From the NCBI GenBank assembly GCA_015655375.1, contig JAATFD010000036.1:1-64000 (forward strand): a DNA stretch of 64,000 nt. Direction: 5' to 3'. Source of the DNA: Actinomycetales bacterium. Lineage in GTDB: Bacteria > Actinomycetota > Actinomycetes > Actinomycetales > Actinomycetaceae. Both the position numbers and the translations under genes were made by a program. The notes under the pieces were generated by a model. That model was given only the letters and a program-made list of their open reading frames with translations. It was not told where the DNA came from and ran no database searches. The stretch's first letter is position 1. Each line of letters opens with the position of its first letter. Positions 52,545-62,881 of the stretch are shown here, piece by piece.

Positions 52545-54482
52545 TCATTGGTCACTGCTCGCCTTCTCTGCCTCACCCTCGGTGTACAGGGCGTCGACCT
52601 CGTCGGCGAAATCGCGAAGGACGACGTTGCGCTTGAGCTTGAGCGACGGAGTCAAATACCCGTTCTCGATAGTGAACGCCGCATTGACGATGCGGTAACG
52701 CCGGATCGACTCCGCGCGCGACACCTGACGATTTGCTTTCGCGATCGCCCGATCGAGGGAAGCGCGCACTTCCGGGAGACCGGCGGCATGGGCCGGATCG
52801 ACAGGGGAGAGGCCCTTGCTCGACAGCCACAGGGGCAGCATTTCCGGGTCGAGGGTGATCAGCGCGCCGATGTAGGGGCGGGCGTCCCCGACGACGATGA
52901 CGTGACTGATCAATGGGTGAGTCTGGAGTGCCTCCTCGAGGATCTCGGGGGAGACGTTCTTTCCACCCGCAGTAACGATCAGTTCCTTCTTACGGCCCGT
53001 GATTCGCAGGTGGCCGGTGTCGTCGATCGAGGCGAGGTCGCCTGTCGCGAACCATCCATCATGGAAGGCCTCGGCGGTCGCTTCAGGCAGATTATGGTAG
53101 CCATGGGTCACCGAGATCCCCCGCAACAGGAGTTCCCCGCCGTCGGCAATCTTCATCCGGTTGCCCGGCCAGGCAAAACCGACCGAATCCGGCGGGAAAT
53201 CGGAGGCAACCTCGACGGCGATCGGGCCGGTCGTCTCGGACAGACCATAACCCTGCAGCAGGGTCAGGCCGAGTCCGCGATAGAAGTTGGCGAGGTCGGC
53301 CGCCAGCGGCGCGCCCCCGCAGATAATCGTCTCCAGATTGGGTCCGAGAACCTTCCGGACCTTGGACAGCACGAGTGCATCGGCAATCTGGTGGCGCACC
53401 CGCAGACCCAGTGAAGGGCCCGGAGAAGGAACCGAGGTGAGGTCCCTGATCTGTGAGGTCTCCGGACCGGGAACCTCGTCGGTCCCGTCGTTGCCATCTC
53501 CGGAGCGAGGCGCGGCGCCGACATAGGCGGTGGCCAGGGAGAGATCGCGCGCCTGCCGGGCCGACCAGGAGAAGACGCGGGAGGAGACCCCTCCGCCTGC
53601 CTGGGAGGAGGCAAGGTTGTAGATCTTCTCCAGGACCCGCGGTACGACCAGCAGCATCGTTGGCTTGAAGGTCGCAATGTCGGAGACCAGATTGTGCGTG
53701 TCGGGAGCGAAGGCGACGCGGCCTTGTCCGGTCAACAGCGCATACATGACGAAGCGCGCCAACACGTGGGCGACCGGTAGAAACAACAATGAGCGCGACT
53801 TGGGATCGTTGATGAGCTGGGGCAGGAAGTCATAGGCCTGCTGGAAGCTCTCGATGAAGTTCCCGTGGGTCAGCTCGACACCCTTGGGCGCTCCGGTTGT
53901 GCCGGAGGTGTAGATGATCGTCGCAATGTCGTTCAGAGCGACGGAGTCCGTGCGTTCCTCGACCTCGACGGGAGCGATCGATCGCGAGGCCTGGGCGATC
54001 TGGCGTTCGCCGCCGCGGTCCAGGGCGATGATGTCTCGGACCGACGATGCGCGCACGGACTCGACCAGGTCGGCTTGCTGCGAGGTCGCGGTCACGACGA
54101 GGGCGACCTGGGCGTCTTCGAGAATGTGGTGGATCTGGGCCGCTGAGTCGGTCTCATAGATCGGGACCGTGACCGCCCCGCATGACAGCGCCGCGGCGTC
54201 AAAGACCGCCCACTCGTAGGAGGTCGGAGCGAGGATCGCGAAGTGCTCACCGGGCTGGAGCCCGAGGCCGATGAGGCCGCGGGCGGTGTCCTCGATGCCG
54301 CGCACCAACTCGTCGATGGTGACGGGACGCCAGGATCCGACGGCCGTCCGACGTTCGACGGCCACTTGTCCCGGGTGCTCCGCTGCTCGTCTGGCGAGCA
54401 TCTTCGGGAGGTTCATGGCCGGATCGACGTCGAACAGCGCGGGATTCTCCCAACTTCCGTCGCTCAAACGGCGCACGGGCAT
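52545..54482 (-). CDS. Long-chain fatty acid--CoA ligase (AMP-binding), copy 2
   Basis: A 645-residue acyl-activating enzyme. The AMP-binding motif IIYTSGTTGAPKGVEL (near residue 190), YGLSETTGPIAVEV, WFATGDLASI and TGRKKELIVTAGGKNVSPE are clear. It makes acyl-CoA from free fatty acids with ATP. It resembles the upstream gene closely (shared KLKRNVVLRDFADEVDALY-type end) and lies 67 bp downstream, so the pair arose by duplication. A stretch around residues 350-380 is unique to this copy (rich in Gly, Asp, Pro). The ATG at 54482 is preceded by AAAGGCGGA. Substrate chain length cannot be told. Confidence 0.9.
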   Translation of the reverse strand: MPVRRLSDGSWENPALFDVDPAMNLPKMLARRAAEHPGQVAVERRTAVGSWRPVTIDELVRGIEDTARGLIGLGLQPGEHFAILAPTSYEWAVFDAAALSCGAVTVPIYETDSAAQIHHILEDAQVALVVTATSQQADLVESVRASSVRDIIALDRGGERQIAQASRSIAPVEVEERTDSVALNDIATIIYTSGTTGAPKGVELTHGNFIESFQQAYDFLPQLINDPKSRSLLFLPVAHVLARFVMYALLTGQGRVAFAPDTHNLVSDIATFKPTMLLVVPRVLEKIYNLASSQAGGGVSSRVFSWSARQARDLSLATAYVGAAPRSGDGNDGTDEVPGPETSQIRDLTSVPSPGPSLGLRVRHQIADALVLSKVRKVLGPNLETIICGGAPLAADLANFYRGLGLTLLQGYGLSETTGPIAVEVASDFPPDSVGFAWPGNRMKIADGGELLLRGISVTHGYHNLPEATAEAFHDGWFATGDLASIDDTGHLRITGRKKELIVTAGGKNVSPEILEEALQTHPLISHVIVVGDARPYIGALITLDPEMLPLWLSSKGLSPVDPAHAAGLPEVRASLDRAIAKANRQVSRAESIRRYRIVNAAFTIENGYLTPSLKLKRNVVLRDFADEVDALYTEGEAEKASSDQ

Positions 54483-54549
54483 GGTGATCCGCCTTTCCAC
54501 CGCAGAGGCGCGGCAACGTGATGCAAACGCGACAACTGTACCCGGGCCG

Positions 54550-56421
54550 CTACTTCCGGAAGCGGCAACGTCGTGACCGGCGAGAGTCCATGTTGCTCCC
54601 ATTGCGTTCCGCCTCACCCTCGGCGTAGAGCGCGTCGACCTCGTCCCCGAAATCGCGGAGGACAATGTTTCGCTTGAGCTTGAGAGAGGGCGTCAGATAG
54701 CCATTCGCGACGGTGAACTCCGCGTCGATGATGCGGAAACGTCGGATCGACTCCGCCCGGGAGACCTGCTGGTTGGCCTTGGCGATCGCTCGTTCGAGCG
54801 ATTCGCGGACTGAGGGAATCTCCCCGGCTGCCGCGATGCCGACGGGCTGTATCCCGTGGGCCGTGAGCCAGGACGGGAGCATCTCCTCGTCCAGCGCGAT
54901 GAGAGCGCCGATGTAGGGGCGTCCCTCGCCGACGACGATCACCTGTCCGATGAGTGGGTGGCTCTGCAGGGCGTCCTCGAGGATTTCGGGGGAGACGTTC
55001 TTGCCGCCGGCCGTGACGATCAGTTCCTTCTTGCGTCCAGTGATCCGCACGATCCCCTTGCGATCGATCGTCCCGAGGTCTCCCGTGTGGAACCAGCCAC
55101 CGGCCAAGGCCTCAGCAGTGGCTTCGGGCAGACGTCGGTAGCCGCGCATGACGGCCGCTCCCGACAGAAGGATCTCGCCCTCGTCCGAAATCTTGACGGC
55201 ATTGCCTGCGAGGACCTGACCGACGGCGCCGGGGGGATTGTCATCCGGACGCTCAAGGAGCACCGGCCCGGTCGTCTCGGACAGACCATAGCCCTGAATC
55301 AGGGTGAAACCGAGCCCTTGGACGAAAAGCTGCAGGTCACTGGACAGTGGCGCTCCGCCCGAGACGACAAGGCTGAGATGGCCGCCGAGAGCCTGCTTGA
55401 CCTTGGACAGGACCAGACGATCAGCCAGCCGGTAGCGGACCCGTCGAGCAGGGGAGGGACCGAGGGCACTCTTCTGGGCGGTGGCCCACTGGCGGGCCTG
55501 TTTGGCGGACCAACCGAAGACAGTTCGTCGGAATCCATGACCGGCTTCTGCCTGGGCAGCGTTGAAGACTTTCTCGAGGACGCGGGGAACGACGATGAGC
55601 GCAGTCGGTCTGAAGGCCTGGAGATCGGTCACCAGGGTCTTGATGTTCGGGGCAAACCCCAGCACTCCCCGATAGGCGAGGACCATGTACATAATGAAGC
55701 GCGCCAACACGTGAGCCAGCGGCAGGAAGACGAGAAGCCGAGTGTCCGTCGAGTCGAGGATCTTCGGAACCACCTGATGGACGGAGGCAATCGTCGCGAC
55801 AAAGTTCGCGTGGGTCAGCTCGACGCCCTTGGGGGCTCCCGTCGTGCCCGAGGTGTAGATGATCGTCGCGATCGCATCGCCGCGCAGAGCATCGGCGCGG
55901 GCGCGGGCCTCGTCGGCAGTGATTCTGCGCGCAGCCTCGGACAACCGACGCAGGTCTCCGCGGTCGATCGAGTGGATCCACCGGATGCGATCCGTACGTA
56001 CCGATTCGATGAGCTCCGCCTGCTGGGAGGTCGCCGTGAAGACCACGGAAACGGCCCCGTCCTCGAGGATATGGCGGATCTGGGCAGCTGAGTCGGATTC
56101 GTAAATCGGCACGGTGATGGCACCAACGCTGAGGATCGCGAGATCGAGGAGCATCCACTCGAAACTCGTGGAGGACAGGATCGCGACGGACTCGCCAGGA
56201 GCAACTCCGATCCCAATCAGACCGCGGGAAAACTCCTCCACGCGCGACTGAAGATCAATGGCCGACAGCGGTTGGACGGCGCCGACCTCCGTGCGCAGCT
56301 CGACCACGATGTCGGTGGGGTGGGCGCGTGCCCGGTCCCTGAGCAAGCCAGGAATGCTCGCGTCGGGTCCAACAGTGAATCGCGCCTTCTCCGTGAACGA
56401 GCCGTCGCGGCGTTTCTTCAT
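54550..56421 (-). CDS. Long-chain fatty acid--CoA ligase (AMP-binding), copy 1
   Basis: A 623-residue enzyme with the same architecture as the next gene: ATIIYTSGTTGAPKGVELTH, GYGLSETTGPVLLE, WFHTGDLGTI and ITGRKKELIVTAGGKNVSPE. It belongs to the FadD15-like long-chain acyl-CoA synthetases, which feed lipid synthesis or degradation; no beta-oxidation genes are nearby. The ATG at 56421 has GGAGG 8 nt ahead. It ends FRK just before the start region of the second copy, so the two are probably one transcript. Confidence 0.9.
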   Translation of the reverse strand: MKKRRDGSFTEKARFTVGPDASIPGLLRDRARAHPTDIVVELRTEVGAVQPLSAIDLQSRVEEFSRGLIGIGVAPGESVAILSSTSFEWMLLDLAILSVGAITVPIYESDSAAQIRHILEDGAVSVVFTATSQQAELIESVRTDRIRWIHSIDRGDLRRLSEAARRITADEARARADALRGDAIATIIYTSGTTGAPKGVELTHANFVATIASVHQVVPKILDSTDTRLLVFLPLAHVLARFIMYMVLAYRGVLGFAPNIKTLVTDLQAFRPTALIVVPRVLEKVFNAAQAEAGHGFRRTVFGWSAKQARQWATAQKSALGPSPARRVRYRLADRLVLSKVKQALGGHLSLVVSGGAPLSSDLQLFVQGLGFTLIQGYGLSETTGPVLLERPDDNPPGAVGQVLAGNAVKISDEGEILLSGAAVMRGYRRLPEATAEALAGGWFHTGDLGTIDRKGIVRITGRKKELIVTAGGKNVSPEILEDALQSHPLIGQVIVVGEGRPYIGALIALDEEMLPSWLTAHGIQPVGIAAAGEIPSVRESLERAIAKANQQVSRAESIRRFRIIDAEFTVANGYLTPSLKLKRNIVLRDFGDEVDALYAEGEAERNGSNMDSRRSRRCRFRK

Positions 56422-56548
56422 GTGCTGCCTCCGTGGAACGGACCAGGGTCTCTGGCATCTGCAATACAGGCACCCTACCGTGGACCGGAGTTCGGTCCGG
56501 AACAAGTCGCAGGGAGAGGCCCATGCCACTGATCACAGGCAGACGAGC

Positions 56549-56582
56549 GACGGCACCCGTCCAGAGTCGGACAGGTGCCGTC
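56549..56582 (-). terminator. Hairpin after glnA
   Basis: Arms GACGGCACC (56549-56557) and GGTGCCGTC (56574-56582) with an additional inner GTCC/GGAC pairing. No T-run follows on the minus strand; it lies 40 bp after the glnA stop. Confidence 0.55.
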
Positions 56583-56621
56583 ACGAGCCATTGGGCGCAG
56601 ACCGAGCCGTGCCCAATCGGA

Positions 56622-58046
56622 TCAGATGTTGTAGTAAAGCTGGTACTCGTAAGGGTGTGGGTACATCCGCAGTGGGGCGACCTCGTTGGTCTCCTTGTAA
56701 TCCAGCCACGTGTCGATGAGGTCTTGGGTGAAGACGTCACCCTCGGTGAGGAAGTCGTGATCAGCGCGCAGCTCCCCGAGGACCGCTTCGAGGGAGGACG
56801 GAACCTTGGCGATATCGTCGTACTCGGCAGGCGGTAGCTCGTAGAGATCCTTGTCGATCGGGGCGGCGGGCTCAATGCGATTGCGGATGCCGTCCAGGCC
56901 AGCCATGAGGCAGGCAGAGAAGGACAGGTAGGGGTTCGCCGAGGGGTCCGGCACGCGGTACTCGATGCGCTTGGCCTTCGGCGAAGTGCCCGACACAGGG
57001 ATGCGGATGCAAGCGGAACGATTGCGGGCCGAGTACACGAGGTTGACCGGGGCCTCGAAGCCGGGGACCAGACGACGGTAGGAGTTGACCGACGGGTTCG
57101 TGAAAGCCAGCAGAGCCGGGGCGTGCTTGAGCAGACCACCGATGTACCAGCGGGCGAGGTCCGACAGCGATCCGTATCCACGCTCGTCGTAGAAAAGCGG
57201 CTCGCCGCCCTTCCACAGCGACTGGTGGGTATGCATGCCGGAGCCGTTGTCTCCGAAGAGGGGCTTGGGCATGAAGGTCGCTGTCTTGCCGAACTCGAGG
57301 GCCGTGTTCTTGACGACGTACTTGAACTTCATCATGTCGTCGGCCGCAGTCTGCAGCGTGGCGAAACGATAATTGATCTCCTGCTGGCCACCGGAGCCGA
57401 CCTCGTGGTGGGCGCGCTCGATGTCGATGCCGACGGCCATCAGGTTGGTCACCATCTGGTCGCGGATGTCGACGAAGTGGTCGTTGGGGGAGACGGGAAA
57501 GTAACCGCCCTTGACGCCCATCTTGTAGCCGAGGTTGCCGCCCTCTTCCTTGCGGCCGGTGTTCCAGTAGCCTTCAGCGGAGTCGACGGCGTAGAAGGTG
57601 GACTCCGGACGGACCTGGTAGCGGACGTCATCGAAAAGGTAGAACTCGGCCTCGGCGCCAATGAAGCATTGGTCGGCGATGCCCGTGGACTTCAGGTAGG
57701 CCTCAGCCTTGGCGGCCACCTGTCGAGGATCCCGAGAGAAGGGCTCATCCGTGAAGGGATCGACGATCGAGAAGTTGACGACCAGCGTCTTCGCTGCACG
57801 GAACGGATCGAGGAACGCAGTCGTGGGGTCCGGGACGAGCTTCATGTCGGACTCGTGGATGGCGGTGAAACCGCGGATCGACGAACCGTCGAACATCACT
57901 CCGTCCTCAAGGGCACCGCTCTTGAACTCGGACGCAGGAATCGTGAAATGCTGCTGGACCCCCGGCAGGTCGCAGAAGCGGACGTCGACGTATTGCACGC
58001 CTTCGCGGTCGATGAAGTCGACGACCTCGTCGGAGTTGCTGAACAT
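56622..58046 (-). CDS. glnA: Glutamine synthetase type I
   Basis: A 474-residue dodecameric enzyme that makes glutamine from glutamate and ammonia. Motifs: [17 protein letters not shown] (residues 52-68), EAEFYLFD (metal ligands), [33 protein letters not shown] and NRSACIRIP. Tyr402 in DKDLYELPP is the adenylylation site of the GSI-beta type, so activity should be controlled by GlnE. The ATG at 58046 follows GGGAAGGA. A classical -35/-10 pair lies upstream. It is divergent from gltB-gltD, which complete the ammonia assimilation cycle. Confidence 0.97.
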   Translation of the reverse strand: MFSNSDEVVDFIDREGVQYVDVRFCDLPGVQQHFTIPASEFKSGALEDGVMFDGSSIRGFTAIHESDMKLVPDPTTAFLDPFRAAKTLVVNFSIVDPFTDEPFSRDPRQVAAKAEAYLKSTGIADQCFIGAEAEFYLFDDVRYQVRPESTFYAVDSAEGYWNTGRKEEGGNLGYKMGVKGGYFPVSPNDHFVDIRDQMVTNLMAVGIDIERAHHEVGSGGQQEINYRFATLQTAADDMMKFKYVVKNTALEFGKTATFMPKPLFGDNGSGMHTHQSLWKGGEPLFYDERGYGSLSDLARWYIGGLLKHAPALLAFTNPSVNSYRRLVPGFEAPVNLVYSARNRSACIRIPVSGTSPKAKRIEYRVPDPSANPYLSFSACLMAGLDGIRNRIEPAAPIDKDLYELPPAEYDDIAKVPSSLEAVLGELRADHDFLTEGDVFTQDLIDTWLDYKETNEVAPLRMYPHPYEYQLYYNI

Positions 58047-58076
58047 GGATGGTCCTTCCCAAGTGAGCGCGCAGAC

Positions 58077-58105
58077 TGTCTAGACGGTCGAGGGCGACCG
58101 GTCAA
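58077..58105 (-). promoter_or_regulatory. Promoter of glnA
   Basis: On the minus strand TTGACC (58100-58105) and TAGACA (58077-58082) are exactly 17 nt apart. A transcript would start about 25 nt ahead of the glnA ATG. This is the best -35/-10 pair in the window. Confidence 0.75.
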
Positions 58106-58324
58106 GAGTCTGCAAACCATTGACAAAATGCAGTGTACCGGGCCGCACAGGACCGTCTGGGCGTGTCGTCCGCATTGTGGTCCGCGCCATGCGGGTGCCG
58201 CCTCTGGGCGGCATTCTTGTAATCCCCCAAGCGCGTCTTGACCGAATTTTTGGCTCGAGCAGGTCTATCTCGAGTGAATGCCACGGGCAAGCCGTCTCCG
58301 TTCCACATCCTCGAGGAGGTTTCG

Positions 58325-61300
58325 ATGGTCAGCCCAGACAGCGGTCGGCCCGAACCGATCGGCCTGTATGACTCCGCACACGAGCACGATGCCTGTGGCA
58401 TTGCCTTCGTTGCGACGCTTACGGGACCTCCGACCCACACGATCATCGAGCAGGGCCTCCACGCTCTCGAAAAGCTCGACCACCGCGGAGCCGTCGGCGC
58501 CGAGGAGAACTCGGGCGATGGAGCGGGCATCCTCATCCAGACTCCGGACGAATTCTTCCGTCGGGTCATCCGGCCCGACCTGCCTCGCGCCGGTTCCTAT
58601 GCGGCGGGCCTCGTCTTCCTGCCCGGCGCCCACGACGGACGGGTCGCCCTGTCCCGCGCGGTCGCTGCGATCGAACGGCTGACCCGTGAGGAAGGGTTGC
58701 GTGTTCTCGCATGGCGGGACGTCCCGATCAACGACACCCCGGTCGGACCCACAGCACGCGGCTCGATGCCGACTTTCCGCCAGCTCCTCGTCGCCGACGA
58801 GCACACGGCGCGCTCGGGTCGCGACCTCGACATCGCGGCATATCGACTGCGTCGGAGAGTCGAGCACGAGGCCGGCGTCTACATGACGGGGTTGAACACC
58901 CGAACCTTCGTCTTCAAAGGCATGCTGACGACGATGCAGCTGCCGGAGTTCTTCACGGATCTGTCGGATCCATCGTTGACATCGCGCCTGGCGCTCGTCC
59001 ATTCGCGTTTTTCGACGAACACCTTCCCATCCTGGCGTTTGGCCCAGCCCTTCCGGATGGTCGCCCACAACGGGGAGATCAACACGGTGCGCGGCAACCG
59101 CAACTGGATGAGCGCCCGGGAGGGGCAGCTCGCCAGTCGTCGGCTCGGTGATATGTCTGCACTGCTGCCGATCACGACGGACGAGGTCTCGGACTCCGCC
59201 TCCCTCGATGAGGTCCTCGAGCTGCTCGTCCTCGCCGGACGCTCGCTCCCGCAGGCGATCGCGATGATGATCCCGGAGGCGTGGGAGAACGACGAGCGGA
59301 TGGATCCCGACCTCCGTGCCTTCTACACCTATGCCTCCACCCTGATGGAACCGTGGGACGGCCCCGCTGCGGTCACGTTCACGGACGGCACGTTGATCGG
59401 GGCCGTCATGGACCGCAACGGCCTGCGCCCCGGACGCTGGGAGGTCACTGAGGACGGTCTGGTCGTCCTGGCATCGGAGACAGGTGTCCTTGATGTCCCG
59501 GATTCTCAGGTCCGGGCGAAGGGCCGTCTGGAGCCCGGGACGATGTTCCTCGTCGATCTCGACTCCGGTCGGATCGTGCCCAACGCAGAGATCAAGAAGG
59601 GACTGGCCTCGGCGCAGCCGTGGCAGGAATGGCTCGACGCAGAACTCGTCCGCCTCGACGAGCTGCCGACGCGCGAGCACGTCGACCACTCCCATTCGTC
59701 CGTCCTGCGTCGCCAGCAGGAGTTCGGTTTCACACAGGAGGACCTCGACATCATCCTCACGCCGATGGCACTGTCCGGTGGAGAGGCCCTGGGCTCGATG
59801 GGCTCTGATACGCCGATCGCCGTGCTGTCGTCACGACCGCGTCTGCTCTTCGACTATTTCACCGAGCTTTTCGCCCAGGTGACGAATCCTCCGCTGGATG
59901 CGATCCGCGAGGTCCTGGTCACGGCCCTCGGGACCACGGTCGGCCCCCAGCCGAATCTTCTCGAGGACGGGCCGGATCACGCGCGCAAGCTCGAGATCGA
60001 CTTCCCCGTCATCGATTCGGATCAGCTTTCGCAGATTGTCCACATCGGCTCGGCACACGCCGGCAAGGGATTCACCTCTCGGGTGCTGCGATGCCTCTAT
60101 CGCGTCTCGGGCGGCGGGGAGGCGTTGGAGGTGGCCCTCGACGATCTCTTCGCCCAGGCCGATGCGGCGATCGAGGACGGGGTTTCCTTCCTCGTGCTCT
60201 CCGATCGGGAGACCAATGCAGAGATGGCTCCGATCCCGTCGCTCCTGGCGACCTCGGCGCTGCACCATCATCTCCTGCGTCGCCAGACCCGCACCCGCGT
60301 CGGGCTGGTGGTCGAGGCGGGAGATGTGAGGGAGGTCCATCACGTCTCGCTGCTGATCAGCTACGGCGCCTCGGCGGTCAATCCCTACTTGGCGATGGAG
60401 TCGGTGGAGTCCATGGCTCGGGCCGGTGAACTAGGAGACATTGAGCCGCAGGCGGCGGTCGCCCATCTGATCAAGGCCCTGGGCAAGGGCGTGCTGAAGG
60501 TGATGTCGAAGATGGGCATCTCGACCGTCTCCTCCTATTGTGGGGCCCAGGTCTTCCAGGCGATCGGTCTCGACCACGGGTTCGTCGACCGGTACTTCTC
60601 GGGCACCTCCTCGCCCCTGGGAGGTGTGGGATTGGACGTCATCGCGTCCGAGGTCGCCTCCCGTCATGAGGTCGCCTATCCGCCCTCGGGCATTTCTCCT
60701 GCCCACCGCACACTCTCCGTCGGCGGAGAGTACAAGTGGCGACGCGAGGGCGAGGCGCACCTGTTCAATCCGGAGACGATCGCTCGCCTCCAGACCGCGA
60801 CGCGGACCCAGTCCCGGGAGGTCTTCCGGCGCTACACCGACGGGGTCGACGACCAGTCGCGCCAACTGATGACGTTGCGCGGCATGATGCGCCTGCGCAC
60901 CGACGAGGTCGAGCCGGTTCCCTTGGAGGAGGTCGAATCGGTGTCATCGATCGTCACCCGGTTCGCCACGGGCGCCATGTCCTTCGGGTCGATCTCGCAG
61001 GAGGCCCACGAGACCATGGCCGTTGCGATGAACACCCTCGGTGGGAGGTCGAACACCGGTGAGGGAGGAGAGTCCCCCGAGCGCCTGCGCGATCCGCTGC
61101 GCAACTCGGCGATCAAGCAGGTCGCCTCCGGTCGCTTCGGCGTGACGGCCGACTACCTGACCCACGCTCGTGACATCCAGATCAAGATGGCGCAGGGCGC
61201 GAAGCCCGGTGAGGGCGGTCAACTGCCCGCGCAGAAGGTCTATCCATGGGTCGCCCGCGAGCGGCATTCAACGCCCGGCGTCGGCTTGATCTCCCCACCA

Positions 61301-62881
61301 CCTCATCATGACATCTATTCGATCGAGGACCTCAAGCAGCTGATCTCCGACCTGAAGAACGCCAATCCCGAGGCGCGCGTCCACGTCAAGCTCGTCTCCG
61401 AGGTCGGGGTCGGTACGGTCGCAGCCGGAGTCTCGAAGGCCCGCGCCGATGTCGTCCTCATCTCGGGCGCGGACGGGGGGACGGGGGCTGCGCCCCTGAC
61501 CTCACTCAAGCACGCGGGTGCACCCTGGGAGATCGGATTGGCCGAGACCCAGCAGACATTGGTCCTCAACGATCTGCGCGATCGCATCGTGGTCCAAGCT
61601 GACGGCCAGCTCAAGACGGGGCGCGACGTCATCATCGCGGCCCTGCTCGGGGCGGAGGAATTCGGCTTCGCCTCGGCGCCGTTGGTCGTCTCCGGCTGCA
61701 TCATGATGCGCGTGTGCCAGAAGGACACGTGCCCCGTGGGCGTCGCCACCCAGAACCCTGAGCTGCGCGCGCGTTTCACCGGGAAGCCGGAGTACGTCAT
61801 CAGCTTCTTCACTTTCATCGCGGAGCAAGTGCGGGAACTGTTGGCCTCTCTCGGACTGCGATCGATCGAGGAAGCGGTCGGACGCTCGGATCTGCTCGAC
61901 CTGACGGAAGCGATCACGCAGTGGAAGGCGCAGGGCCTCGACCTCGCACCGGTTTTCCAACGGATCGAACCGAGGCCGGGGTCGTCTCTCCACCAGGTGC
62001 GATCCCAGGAGCACAATCTCGACAACGTCCTCGACCGGCGTTTCATCACGCTGGCGGCCCCGGCCCTGGCACGGCGCGAACACGTCGAGATCTCCGCCGA
62101 GATCCACAACACGGATCGCACGACAGGTGCGATGCTCGGCCACGAGATCGCCAGCCGGTTCGGCGACCACGGTCTGGCGGCCGACACGATCACCATTCGC
62201 CTGACCGGGTCGGCGGGGCAGTCCCTTGGGGCGTTCCTTCCGCAGGGCGTCTCGATCACGGTGGAGGGTGACGCCAACGACTATGTCGGCAAGTCACTGT
62301 GTGGTGGAACGGTCGCGGTGCGACCGTCGCGAACTGCCAAGTTCGTGGCGAGAGAGAACACGGTGGCGGGCAATGTCATCGGCTACGGCGCGACATCGGG
62401 TGAGCTCTTCGTTTCCGGCCGGGTCGGCGAACGCTTCGGTGTCCGGAACTCTGGCGCGACGCTCGTCGCCGAGGGAACGGGCGACCACGCGATGGAATAC
62501 ATGACCGGGGGAGAGGTTCTCGTCCTCGGCCGGACCGGACGCAACGTCGCTGCGGGGATGTCGGGCGGCGTCGGCTATCTGCTTGACCTGGATCGTTCTC
62601 TGCTCAACCGCGAGATGGTGGCCGGACTGACGATCAGCGGCCTATCGGACGCAGACGGTGAGCATGTCACCGATCTTCTGCGTCGCCACGTCGAGCTGAC
62701 CGGATCGGTGGTCGCTCAGGCGCTGCTCGACGATCTTCCGGCGTCACTGGCCCGATTCACGCGCATCGAACCCATCCAATACGCCCGCGTCACATCGATC
62801 CTCGAGGAGGCCGATTCCCAGGGAGTCGACCGCGAGGATGCCGGAGTGTGGCGCAAGATCCTGGAGGTGTCCAATGGCTGA
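58325..62881 (+). CDS. gltB: Glutamate synthase large subunit
   Basis: A 1518-residue enzyme. The N-terminal glutaminase domain has the nucleophile Cys24 in HDACGIAF, exposed after cleavage of the propeptide; the FMN-binding synthase domain has KPGEGGQLPAQKV and LVSEVGVGTVAAGV; the 3Fe-4S cluster cysteines are in SGCIMMRVCQKDTCPVGVATQNP (residues about 1118-1140). The C-terminal beta-helix has repeated GG/GR motifs (GGTVAV, GATSGELF, VLGRTGRNV). It makes two glutamates from glutamine and 2-oxoglutarate with GltD. The ATG at 58325 has GGAGG 7 nt ahead. Its stop overlaps gltD by 8 nt. Confidence 0.97.
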   Translation: MVSPDSGRPEPIGLYDSAHEHDACGIAFVATLTGPPTHTIIEQGLHALEKLDHRGAVGAEENSGDGAGILIQTPDEFFRRVIRPDLPRAGSYAAGLVFLPGAHDGRVALSRAVAAIERLTREEGLRVLAWRDVPINDTPVGPTARGSMPTFRQLLVADEHTARSGRDLDIAAYRLRRRVEHEAGVYMTGLNTRTFVFKGMLTTMQLPEFFTDLSDPSLTSRLALVHSRFSTNTFPSWRLAQPFRMVAHNGEINTVRGNRNWMSAREGQLASRRLGDMSALLPITTDEVSDSASLDEVLELLVLAGRSLPQAIAMMIPEAWENDERMDPDLRAFYTYASTLMEPWDGPAAVTFTDGTLIGAVMDRNGLRPGRWEVTEDGLVVLASETGVLDVPDSQVRAKGRLEPGTMFLVDLDSGRIVPNAEIKKGLASAQPWQEWLDAELVRLDELPTREHVDHSHSSVLRRQQEFGFTQEDLDIILTPMALSGGEALGSMGSDTPIAVLSSRPRLLFDYFTELFAQVTNPPLDAIREVLVTALGTTVGPQPNLLEDGPDHARKLEIDFPVIDSDQLSQIVHIGSAHAGKGFTSRVLRCLYRVSGGGEALEVALDDLFAQADAAIEDGVSFLVLSDRETNAEMAPIPSLLATSALHHHLLRRQTRTRVGLVVEAGDVREVHHVSLLISYGASAVNPYLAMESVESMARAGELGDIEPQAAVAHLIKALGKGVLKVMSKMGISTVSSYCGAQVFQAIGLDHGFVDRYFSGTSSPLGGVGLDVIASEVASRHEVAYPPSGISPAHRTLSVGGEYKWRREGEAHLFNPETIARLQTATRTQSREVFRRYTDGVDDQSRQLMTLRGMMRLRTDEVEPVPLEEVESVSSIVTRFATGAMSFGSISQEAHETMAVAMNTLGGRSNTGEGGESPERLRDPLRNSAIKQVASGRFGVTADYLTHARDIQIKMAQGAKPGEGGQLPAQKVYPWVARERHSTPGVGLISPPPHHDIYSIEDLKQLISDLKNANPEARVHVKLVSEVGVGTVAAGVSKARADVVLISGADGGTGAAPLTSLKHAGAPWEIGLAETQQTLVLNDLRDRIVVQADGQLKTGRDVIIAALLGAEEFGFASAPLVVSGCIMMRVCQKDTCPVGVATQNPELRARFTGKPEYVISFFTFIAEQVRELLASLGLRSIEEAVGRSDLLDLTEAITQWKAQGLDLAPVFQRIEPRPGSSLHQVRSQEHNLDNVLDRRFITLAAPALARREHVEISAEIHNTDRTTGAMLGHEIASRFGDHGLAADTITIRLTGSAGQSLGAFLPQGVSITVEGDANDYVGKSLCGGTVAVRPSRTAKFVARENTVAGNVIGYGATSGELFVSGRVGERFGVRNSGATLVAEGTGDHAMEYMTGGEVLVLGRTGRNVAAGMSGGVGYLLDLDRSLLNREMVAGLTISGLSDADGEHVTDLLRRHVELTGSVVAQALLDDLPASLARFTRIEPIQYARVTSILEEADSQGVDREDAGVWRKILEVSNG

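Noticed and set aside
54856-56091. Long plus-strand frame of 411 codons
   Set aside because: It lies opposite the first acyl-CoA synthetase, whose motifs are unambiguous. No start signal or recognised domain.
57123-58241. Plus-strand frame of 372 codons opposite glnA
   Set aside because: Leu/Val/Glu-rich shadow of the glutamine synthetase gene on the minus strand.
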